Origin: Rhizobacter terrae
Lineage (GTDB): Bacteria > Pseudomonadota > Gammaproteobacteria > Burkholderiales > Burkholderiaceae_C
Length of the DNA stretch: 64,000 nt
Assembly: GCF_003852895.1 (NCBI RefSeq)
Contig: NZ_QUSW01000009.1
Span: 186,001 to 250,000 of the forward strand
Direction: 5' to 3'
The notes below the pieces were generated by a model that saw only the letters and a program-made list of their open reading frames with translations, searched no databases and was not told the origin of the DNA. Position numbers and translations under genes: made by a program. Positions 34,291-41,561 of this stretch are shown here, piece after piece. Positions within the stretch are counted from its first letter, which is position 1; each line of letters begins with the position of its first letter.

Positions 34291-34638
34291 ATGGACCCGA
34301 CCAAGGTCAACGCCCAGGTCATCGACGTCATCAACCAGGTCCAGCTCGCGACCATGAGTCCGCAGGTCGTGCTGACCAGCGGCGCGGGCAAGGCCTACCA
34401 GTCGGTCGCGCAGTCCACCGCCATCGCGGTGCAGGACGCGACCGATGCGCTGCGCAACATCTCCACCATCGCCACCACCGCGGCCGGTGTGGCGATGGCC
34501 CAGTACCTCGCCACCGGCGAGGAGAAGTACGCCAAGGTCATGGCCCAGGCACAGGCGCTCATGCAAGGCGCGACCGACGACTTCGCCAAGGTCGGCTCGG
34601 CTGCCGCCACGGTGCTCAAGGGCTTTCCGGCGGGCTGA
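34291..34638 (+). CDS. Reb-like (killing-trait) domain protein
   Basis: A 115-aa protein from ATG 34291 (AAGGAG upstream). The first 65 residues match the divergent Reb/killing-trait pattern: KVNAQVIDVINQVQLATMSP, VVLTSGAGKAYQSVAQSTAI, AVQDATDALRNIS. The rest is a helical tail (YLATGEEKYAKVMAQAQALM). It lies 43 bases after the proline-rich Reb-like gene and is probably a minor R-body component. Confidence 0.7.
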   Translation: MDPTKVNAQVIDVINQVQLATMSPQVVLTSGAGKAYQSVAQSTAIAVQDATDALRNISTIATTAAGVAMAQYLATGEEKYAKVMAQAQALMQGATDDFAKVGSAAATVLKGFPAG

Positions 34639-34668
34639 TCCGCCTCCACCGCCACAGGAGCCATCACC

Positions 34669-35739
34669 ATGACCGTGTCAGTGGCCGGCAGGCCGATCCA
34701 GGATGCCAATGCGATGTCGCCGCTGGGCCGGCTGGCGCTGGCCTTCATCGACGGCGGACCCGAATGGCTGAGCTGGGCCATCGCGGACCTCACCGCACGC
34801 TACGAGTTTCCCGACGAGACGACGCTCGTGGGCCAGGTGCAGTCGGGACTGCATGCCTCGCGCTTCGCCTTGCTGCCACGCCTGGAGCTGATGGTCAGCC
34901 CCATCAAGCTGATGACGCTGGGCCTGGCGGACCTGCGGATGCTCGCGAAGGCCGAAGGCGGTGACGACAGCGCGGTGGCCGCGGCGCAGGTAACGCGTGT
35001 GCTGTCGGACCATCAACTCGCCACCCGCGGCGACCTCGCAGCCGGCCAGGCGCTGCTGTCCGAGCTGGGCCTGGCCGCATCGCCGCTCTTCCAGGCGATG
35101 GACTTCGAGGACCATCTCGCGCTGTGGCAGCTGGCCCGCATGGCGCCACCGCCTGAAGAGACGGCGCCCGCGCTGCGCCAGGAAGCGGCGGACTTCGCCG
35201 CCGCGCAGGCCCGCACGCCGCTGGAGTTCTGCGACTACTGCAACGTGTACCTCGACCTCGGCACGCCACTGGCCGATGCGTCGCCGGCGCAGCGCTCGCA
35301 GGCCGCCACCGGCGCGCTGCAGACGCTGTTGCCGCTCATGTTCGGCGTGCTCGACTGCCCGCAGATCGACGGCCTGCCCTCGCCTTCCGAGGTGGACCAG
35401 GCCGTGAGCAACTGGCTGGCGCGCGGCAGGCAGATCGGATTCGCCAGGCTGTCGCAGGCGGTGCAGCAGATCGTGCGGCACACCAGCTTCCAGGGCCAGT
35501 CCGGCGACGCGGCACAAAAGGCGGTGCGCCTGTACTTGCAGTCGGCCCAGGCCTTCCTCGCAGCCAACCGGCCCGTCCAGGGCCGGCTGGGACAGGACGG
35601 CGCCACCTGCCTGTTCGCGCTGGAAGCCGGCAGCCTGCGTGCTGAGCTTCACGTCGGCCCGGGCGGCGTGATCTCGCTGCGCGACTTCGGCCCGCGCACT
35701 CCATCTTCAACGACGACACCAGAGGAGGACCCGTCATGA
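34669..35739 (+). CDS. Hypothetical protein of the R-body cluster
   Basis: A 356-aa protein beginning MTVSVAGRPIQDANAMSPLG. It is mostly helical with Leu-rich segments (SRFALLPRLELMVSPIKLMT; LFQAMDFEDHLALWQLARM) and a cysteine-containing EFCDYCNVYLD motif; no signal peptide or confident membrane segment. I recognise no family. The gene is between the Reb-like genes and the coiled-coil gene, with which it overlaps by ATGA, so it is probably dedicated to R-body assembly or loading. Confidence 0.65.
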   Translation: MTVSVAGRPIQDANAMSPLGRLALAFIDGGPEWLSWAIADLTARYEFPDETTLVGQVQSGLHASRFALLPRLELMVSPIKLMTLGLADLRMLAKAEGGDDSAVAAAQVTRVLSDHQLATRGDLAAGQALLSELGLAASPLFQAMDFEDHLALWQLARMAPPPEETAPALRQEAADFAAAQARTPLEFCDYCNVYLDLGTPLADASPAQRSQAATGALQTLLPLMFGVLDCPQIDGLPSPSEVDQAVSNWLARGRQIGFARLSQAVQQIVRHTSFQGQSGDAAQKAVRLYLQSAQAFLAANRPVQGRLGQDGATCLFALEAGSLRAELHVGPGGVISLRDFGPRTPSSTTTPEEDPS

Positions 35740-36059
35740 GCATGCCCCCCGTCCCGCCCGCACCTTCGCCCGCCGGTTCACCCATGGACATCGTGTCGGC
35801 CATCCAGCAAGAGGTGCTGAAGACGACGCAGCAACAGGTCGAGGCGGCGCTTGCCGCCACCAACGATGCGCTGCGCTCGGCGCTCGATGCCACGGCACAG
35901 GCCGATCAGCAGTTGAGCGACGGTGAGTCCGCGATGCAGCAGGCCGCGAAAGCCCAGGACGAGGCCGTGGCCGCGGCCCAGCAGCAGGCCGAGCAGGCCA
36001 TGGCCGCAGCCGTCGCCGGCGTGCCGCCGGGACTCGAAGGCCAGGGCAACGGCTCCTGA
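35736..36059 (+). CDS. Small coiled-coil protein of the R-body cluster
   Basis: The 107-aa product starts in an ATGA overlap with the previous gene. After a short Pro-rich start (MPPVPPAPSPAGSPMD) it is a nearly continuous amphipathic helix rich in Ala and Gln (QQEVLKTTQQQVEAALAATN; AAQQQAEQAMAAAVAG). It resembles no known family; low complexity makes remote similarity unreliable. It may be a helper of the 356-aa protein. Confidence 0.6.
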   Translation: MSMPPVPPAPSPAGSPMDIVSAIQQEVLKTTQQQVEAALAATNDALRSALDATAQADQQLSDGESAMQQAAKAQDEAVAAAQQQAEQAMAAAVAGVPPGLEGQGNGS

Positions 36060-36086
36060 CGCCTGGGCTTCATCACGGAGGATTCC

Positions 36087-36809
36087 ATGACCTACTACGC
36101 AGGCGTCGACACCGACATCTTTCCCGGCGACGAGCGGCTGGACTGGCTGAAGGCGAACACCAACCTGAGCTGGTGCGCCTACTACCTCGCACCCGCACCC
36201 AGCCATGCCGACACGAGCTGGATGGGCCGGCGCCCGGCACTGTGCGGCCAGGGCTGGAACCTGGTGCCGGTGTACGTCGGCCAGCAGACGACCGGACCCG
36301 GCTCCCACGAAGTCGACGCGTCGCACGGCCAGGCGGATGGTGCCCAGGCCGCGTCACTCGCGCAGGCCGAGCAGTTTCCGCCTCGGTCGGCGATCTTCCT
36401 CGACTGGGAGGACGGCAGCAGCCCGCAACCTGGTTCGCTGGCCTACATCGGCGCGTGGGTCCAGGCGGTGATCGAGGGCGGCTTCCAGCCCGGCCTGTAC
36501 TGCTCGCACGCCCGCGCCGCGGAAATGGCCGCCTACGCCGCCACGCTCGACCCCGCGCCGCAGCTGCGCATCTGGGTGTGGAGGGTCAGCACGAGCACGC
36601 CCCATGTCTACGCTGGAGACATTCGCCAGCTCGCGCCTGCCGACCCGGCGGAGTCGGGCTACCCGTCGGCCGTGCTCTGGCAGTTCGAACAGGACTGCGA
36701 GCTGTCGCTGCCGGGGTCGCCGTGCGACGGGATGGAAGTCGACTTGAGCTGGTCCGCCGCGGCCGATCCGGCCAGTGCGATCGATTCAGCGGTGCAGCAG
36801 CGCCAGTAG
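36087..36809 (+). CDS. DUF1906 (GH25-like) glycoside hydrolase-like protein
   Basis: The 240-aa protein starts at ATG 36087 after GGAGG. It matches the DUF1906 (Rv2525c-like) TIM-barrel: YYAGVDTDIFPGDERLDWLK, WCAYYLAPAP, WNLVPVYVGQQT, an acidic active-site strand AIFLDWEDG (D106, E108), GGFQPGLYCSHARA and VLWQFEQDCE. The fold is that of GH25 lysozymes, and the D-x-E pair is in the expected place. There is no signal peptide, as in phage endolysins that need a holin or lysis for access to the wall. In this cluster it is the best candidate for a muralytic enzyme. Confidence 0.8.
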   Translation: MTYYAGVDTDIFPGDERLDWLKANTNLSWCAYYLAPAPSHADTSWMGRRPALCGQGWNLVPVYVGQQTTGPGSHEVDASHGQADGAQAASLAQAEQFPPRSAIFLDWEDGSSPQPGSLAYIGAWVQAVIEGGFQPGLYCSHARAAEMAAYAATLDPAPQLRIWVWRVSTSTPHVYAGDIRQLAPADPAESGYPSAVLWQFEQDCELSLPGSPCDGMEVDLSWSAAADPASAIDSAVQQRQ

Positions 36810-36822
36810 GCAGGGCCAGCAG

Positions 36823-38943
36823 ATGAGCGACCAGCTGCCGCATCCAACCATCAAGCACGTCGTGGTGCTGATGCTGGAAAACCGTGGGTTCGATCACCTG
36901 ATGGGCTGGCTCTATTCGCCCACGGAGACGCCCGAAATACTTCCGACTCCGCAAGAGAGCGCCAAGCAAACATTCCTCGGCCTGTCGTCCGTGGACGAAC
37001 TCCACAAGCAGCGGCTCGAGAACCCGTCGCCCTCCGGAAAGAAGCTCAGCCCGAACAAGGGCGCACGCTCGCCGATGACGCCCTCGTACAACCCTGGCGA
37101 GAGCTTCGGGCACATCATGAACCAGATGTGGGCCCAGAACAGGCCCGCCGCGGACTGGCTGCGCCCGCACGCGGCCCGGGACCTGCTGCATGACCTGGAC
37201 CCCGGTGGAGACACGCCGCCGCCGATGACCGGCTACGTCCTCGACTACAACCGGGAAGTTCAGCATCACAACAACAACGACAAGCCGCTGGACGACAGCA
37301 CGCTGAGCGAGATCCTCGACACCTACACGCCCGAGCAGGTACCGGTCCTCAGCGGACTGGCCCGCTTCTATGCCGTGTCGGACGAATGGTTCTGCTCGGT
37401 GCCGAGCCAGACGAACACGAACCGCGCCTTCTCGATGGCCGGCACTTCGTGCGGCATGGTCAACAACAGCTTCTACGACCCGTTCTACGGCGTCGACTTC
37501 AAGAAAATGCCTCTCCTGTGGGGATTCATGAAAGCCTCGGGAGGCATCTCGAACTGCGATCAGCTGCCCCAGGCCCGCACCTTGTTCGAAGTGCTGCAAG
37601 GCGAGAACTACAGCTGGAAGGTCTATTGGCAGGACTGGTGGCCGCCGTCTGAGACCGGCGTGACGCGCCAGTACGTACGGACCATGTTCCCCAAGCTCGC
37701 CGACCCCGGCTACAACGCCAATTTCGTCAAGTTCAATCCCTCCGAACCGGACAACGCCTTCTTCAAGGCAGCGCGAAGCGGAACCCTTCCTGCTGTGAGC
37801 TGGATCGAACCCGCCTGGGGCGGTGGCGGTCGATGGGACGAGTTCAAGCGGCAGGTCGGCAACGACATGCACCCGGTGTCGGACACGACGCAGGCCGAGG
37901 AATTCGTGATGAACATCTACAACGCCCTGTCGTCCAACCCCGACAGCTGGGCGCAGACGCTGTTCATCATCACGTTCGACGAGAACGGCGGCACCTACGA
38001 CCACCTGCCTCCGCCGCCCGCGCAGCCATCGGGCAACGACGCCTGCGACCTCGCGGGCCAGCGCTACATCGACGCAGGCATGGACCCGCAGACTCGCACG
38101 CAGTTCGGGTTCGACTTCCGCCGCTTCGGCGTGCGCGTGCCCACCTTGCTGGTGTCACCCTGCGTCGGCCCACAGACCATCTTCCGCTCGGGCAGCCAGA
38201 CGCCGTTCGACCACACCTCAATCATCGCCTCCATCCTGGACATGGCGCAGATTCCGCGCCAGAAGTGGGGCCTCGGCCAGCGCGTGGCCGCAGCCCCGAC
38301 CTTCCTGGACCGGCTGAACCGCCCCGTGCGCGCGGAAGCGCTGGAGAGACCCAACCGCGCCCTGAGCGCTCCGTCGCCGCGCTCACGCGACGCCCGCAAG
38401 CGACTGTGGACGCAGGTGCCTTACCTGCTGCAGTACATCGGCAGCCGCTGGCCCACGACCTCGGGCCCTCCCCTCTACATCGGCCGGCCCGACAGTTCGT
38501 TGAGCGTGACGGCCAACCCGTGGACCTTGACCTCCGACGCCCAGAGGGCACATGCCTTCAAGTTCGTGCAAGCCGCCGGCGGTACCGATGCCGGCCTTGT
38601 CATGAACATGTCGGTCCTGTTCGTCGTTTCCTCGACGTTGCCCGGCGGCTATGGGCTCGGCGTGAGCCACACGCGCGACGACGCGTTCATGACCAACGAT
38701 GAATCCAGCACCGGCGCCCGCTGGCAGATCCGGCTGCTGGGCAGCAGGGACCCGCAGGAGCCGGTCTGCATGGACGACGACTTCGTGCTCGTCAGTCGCC
38801 TCGAGCCCAACTTCGTGCAGGAGCTGTCCCGCCGCTTCACTCCGGACCGCTTCCATCGCCTGCTGCCCATGCCCGGCCGGCCGGACCGGCTCACAACCAG
38901 GGCCGGCCATTGGGCCCTCTGGCGGGCCATTCCAGCCGCCTGA
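36823..38943 (+). CDS. Phosphoesterase / phospholipase C-like protein
   Basis: The 706-aa protein is of the acid phosphatase/phospholipase C (PF04185) type: HVVVLMLENRGFDHLMGW at the N-terminus with the E-N-R-x-F-D-H motif, TNTNRAFSMAGTS with the expected Asn/Thr, FIITFDENGGTYDH, a late QTPFDHTSIIA, and a C-terminal beta region. Family members cleave phosphodiester bonds of phospholipids and are frequent toxins. Unlike typical members it has no Tat or Sec signal peptide, implying release by lysis or by a dedicated device. It lies 13 bases after the DUF1906 gene. Confidence 0.85.
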   Translation: MSDQLPHPTIKHVVVLMLENRGFDHLMGWLYSPTETPEILPTPQESAKQTFLGLSSVDELHKQRLENPSPSGKKLSPNKGARSPMTPSYNPGESFGHIMNQMWAQNRPAADWLRPHAARDLLHDLDPGGDTPPPMTGYVLDYNREVQHHNNNDKPLDDSTLSEILDTYTPEQVPVLSGLARFYAVSDEWFCSVPSQTNTNRAFSMAGTSCGMVNNSFYDPFYGVDFKKMPLLWGFMKASGGISNCDQLPQARTLFEVLQGENYSWKVYWQDWWPPSETGVTRQYVRTMFPKLADPGYNANFVKFNPSEPDNAFFKAARSGTLPAVSWIEPAWGGGGRWDEFKRQVGNDMHPVSDTTQAEEFVMNIYNALSSNPDSWAQTLFIITFDENGGTYDHLPPPPAQPSGNDACDLAGQRYIDAGMDPQTRTQFGFDFRRFGVRVPTLLVSPCVGPQTIFRSGSQTPFDHTSIIASILDMAQIPRQKWGLGQRVAAAPTFLDRLNRPVRAEALERPNRALSAPSPRSRDARKRLWTQVPYLLQYIGSRWPTTSGPPLYIGRPDSSLSVTANPWTLTSDAQRAHAFKFVQAAGGTDAGLVMNMSVLFVVSSTLPGGYGLGVSHTRDDAFMTNDESSTGARWQIRLLGSRDPQEPVCMDDDFVLVSRLEPNFVQELSRRFTPDRFHRLLPMPGRPDRLTTRAGHWALWRAIPAA

Positions 38944-38965
38944 CAACACATCCACGGGAGCTTTC

Positions 38966-39847
38966 ATGCCCAGCCTACGGATCGCCACATGGAATTCCGG
39001 CGGAGAAGCCGGTGGTCGCGGCGCCCAGTTGCTCGGTGCCGTCAACTTTGCAAACGGAACGGCACCACCAGTGAAGCTGGTGGCGATCCAGGAGGCCAAG
39101 GTCAGCCTGGTCCCTGCCGGCAGCATCCGGGCGCAGTTGACCAGCGGGGCCGGCCCCTTCGTCAACTTCGTCGTTCCGCCGGACCATCCGCGCGAACTGA
39201 ATCCGCCGACGCAGCCGCTGGCCGTCGGCAAGAACAAGTCTTACCTCATCGGCTGGGACCCGGTCGGTCCGGGGCCGGTGTCTGCCGCCGCGGCGGCGCG
39301 CATCTCGCTCGTGCCCAATGCCGGGCCGCCGGCCAATGGCGTGGAGACGTACATCAATGGCCTGCCCATCGGTGTGCCCAGCAAGAACGCGCTGCGCCTG
39401 GCCGCCAGGAACATCCGCGCGCCAGTGCGCAAGCCCTTCACGCTGGCCGCAGGCGGCGTGGCGTGCAACATCTTCTTCTACACCTGGCATGCCGAACTGC
39501 AGGCCAACTGGCTGGGCGCGACCTGGGCCACCGTCGGGCTGCTGGCCAACCCCTTCAACGGACCGGGCATGTTCCCTGCCTTCCAGTTCTTCCAGAACTC
39601 CAACCAGTTCATGGCCGACATGGCCGCCCTCACCGTGAACGACGTGATCATCATTGCCGGAGACCTCAACATCACCGGCGCGGACCTCGGCCACCCGGCG
39701 ATATTCCCGAACTTCGTCGCGACGTCGAACAATCTCAGCCACGTGCTGGCCTTCAGCCCGAGCGGGGCGCTCGCCATCGCGCAGGGCTGGCACCACGTCA
39801 CGCCCTATCCACCCCACAGCATCATCACGGCCGAAGTGCAGTGGTGA
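38966..39847 (+). CDS. Endonuclease/exonuclease/phosphatase (EEP)-like protein
   Basis: The 293-aa product opens with LRIATWNSGG and has KLVAIQEAK, a central variable region, NIFFYTWHAE, and VIIIAGDLNIT. These correspond to the EEP-fold strands that carry the metal-binding N and E and the D-x-N pair; the final H would be the one in the C-terminal SIITAEVQW region but is not clear. Relatives include DNase I-like nucleases and sphingomyelinases. There is no signal peptide. Located after the phospholipase gene, it is a plausible second toxin acting on DNA or lipid. Confidence 0.75.
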   Translation: MPSLRIATWNSGGEAGGRGAQLLGAVNFANGTAPPVKLVAIQEAKVSLVPAGSIRAQLTSGAGPFVNFVVPPDHPRELNPPTQPLAVGKNKSYLIGWDPVGPGPVSAAAAARISLVPNAGPPANGVETYINGLPIGVPSKNALRLAARNIRAPVRKPFTLAAGGVACNIFFYTWHAELQANWLGATWATVGLLANPFNGPGMFPAFQFFQNSNQFMADMAALTVNDVIIIAGDLNITGADLGHPAIFPNFVATSNNLSHVLAFSPSGALAIAQGWHHVTPYPPHSIITAEVQW

Positions 39848-39860
39848 CACAGGAGCAGGC

Positions 39861-41297
39861 ATGGACATCGTCGATCCCTCCGGCCTCGCCGCCGCCCAAG
39901 CGATTGCTGTCGTATCGCGGGCGTACTACCGCGTCGCCAACCGGCCCCAGGTGTCCGGCTCGTTGCGCTGGTCGCTCGGTGGAGACACCTCGCCGCTTCG
40001 CATCGCGGGCCCCGACAACCAGGAGCAGGTGGCGCTGGCCAGCGGCCACCGCTCGGAGCAACTGGGCGGCACCACGCTGACCGCCACCTTCTCGCCTGCA
40101 GATGGCGGTACTCCAGTCACGGCCAGCATCGCGTTGACGGTGTTCTCCGCGGAGATCCATGACGCGGGCCAGGCCGACACGCCCCTGCTGGACCTGGGCG
40201 TGGGCAGCCGTGCTCGGTACCTGCCGGTCGTGCTGCCGGACATCGGCGCATTCGACGGCAGCTGGGACCCGGGAAGCAACGGCGTCATCGGCCTCGTGAG
40301 CGTCGGACCCGGCGGCGTGGCCGAGGTCGCCGGCCTGGCGGCCAGCGCCGTGGGGCGCGACGGCAGGCTGAGCCTGTCGGCGCGGGTGGGCGAGCAGGAA
40401 GCGAAGGCCACGCTGCCCATCGGCGTGTTTGCGGTGCGCATCCACCTGATGGCGCAGGCACTGGATGACCTGAGCCCCACCGGCAGCCTGATGGGCGTCG
40501 GGCAGACGCGGATCGCGCAGGCCGAGGTGCTGCCGGCGGACCTGGCGCCTGCGTCGCTGCTCGCGTGGCAGTGGTCCGTCAGCGATACGCTGCAGGCGCT
40601 GGGCGCCGTCAACGAAGGCACGGTCAGCTTCGTGGCCAATGCGCCGCAGGCTCAAGCACAGGTGCAGGTGACGCTCTCATTCGGACGCAGTTCCACCACC
40701 TCCACCCAGGCGCTCACCGTGTATGGCGCCACCATCACCGCCGAAGATGACCGCGCTGCGCCCGATGCGCTGGCCGTCGGCGCCGCCGGCACCTACAAGG
40801 TCGTGATCGACCCGCCGGCTCCCGAGGCGGAGGTGCTGTGGACCGGCAGCGACCGGATGACCTTGAGGGAAGAAGGCCACCGGGTCCAGGTCCGGGGCGT
40901 GCAGGCGAGCGATGCGGCCGGGGCCGACGGCCTGCTGGCCGACGTGAGGATCGGCGAGGCCAGCACGCGTGCGCTCATGCCGCTCACCATCTACTCCAGC
41001 ACCATCTGCGCTGCGGACGGCGGTCCGGCGCCGACCGTGCTGCCGGTGCATGGCCGCCAGCGGTTCTCCGTGGTCACCGAACCTGCCCTGTGGGACTGCA
41101 CGTTCGCCTGGCAGGTCGTCCCGGACAAGGCCGCCCTGACGGGTCCGACCACCGAGCGCCAGGTCGACGTGGTCACGCTTCGTGCCAGCGACACGGCCGG
41201 CGACGTGCGCCTGGGGGTGTCGGTCGTGCCCAGGGACGTGCCTCACACGGCCGCCACCGCGGAACTGCGGCTGACGATCGGGACCTTGCTGCGCTAG
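39861..41297 (+). CDS. Ig-like repeat protein of the R-body cluster
   Basis: A 478-aa protein with no signal peptide. Short motifs recur at the ends of beta-rich units: IALTVFSAEIH, LPIGVFAVRIH, QALTVYGATIT, MPLTIYSSTIC and a final LRLTIGTLLR, spaced roughly 70-120 residues. This suggests four tandem Ig-like domains. Such proteins often bind carbohydrate or form fibres; here it may be an adhesin or scaffold freed with the R-bodies. The stop codon TAG is part of a CTAG that became the target duplication of the foldback element next to it. Confidence 0.7.
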   Translation: MDIVDPSGLAAAQAIAVVSRAYYRVANRPQVSGSLRWSLGGDTSPLRIAGPDNQEQVALASGHRSEQLGGTTLTATFSPADGGTPVTASIALTVFSAEIHDAGQADTPLLDLGVGSRARYLPVVLPDIGAFDGSWDPGSNGVIGLVSVGPGGVAEVAGLAASAVGRDGRLSLSARVGEQEAKATLPIGVFAVRIHLMAQALDDLSPTGSLMGVGQTRIAQAEVLPADLAPASLLAWQWSVSDTLQALGAVNEGTVSFVANAPQAQAQVQVTLSFGRSSTTSTQALTVYGATITAEDDRAAPDALAVGAAGTYKVVIDPPAPEAEVLWTGSDRMTLREEGHRVQVRGVQASDAAGADGLLADVRIGEASTRALMPLTIYSSTICAADGGPAPTVLPVHGRQRFSVVTEPALWDCTFAWQVVPDKAALTGPTTERQVDVVTLRASDTAGDVRLGVSVVPRDVPHTAATAELRLTIGTLLR

Positions 41298-41561
41298 GGC
41301 CTGTTAATACTAAATGCATGCCCGCGCCGGTGTCTGGCAAGGCACAGGGCTAGGCGCGGCCGAGGCGGTGTGCCTTTGGCACACAACGAGGACGTAACGA
41401 CGCCCTGTGCCTTGCCAGACACCGGCCCTTCGGGTGATCTCATGAAAAGCCCGCTGCGCGCGTTGCAAATGCTCGCCATAGCCACCGCTATGGCTGTGCT
41501 TTGCGCCTTCGCAGCGGGCTTTTCATGAGTCACGCGGGCATGCATTTAGTGTTAACAGGCC
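41298..41561. mobile_element. 264-bp MITE-like foldback element with CTAG target duplication
   Basis: Terminal inverted repeats of 28 bp (41298-41325 and 41534-41561) differ at one position and begin GGCCTGTTAA. Inside are a perfect 25-bp inverted repeat (41326-41350 and 41402-41426) and a perfect 18-bp one (41441-41458 and 41510-41527), giving a branched foldback. CTAG flanks both ends (41294-41297, 41562-41565), fitting the YTAR target preference of IS5-group elements. It encodes no protein and would depend on a transposase elsewhere. Confidence 0.85.
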
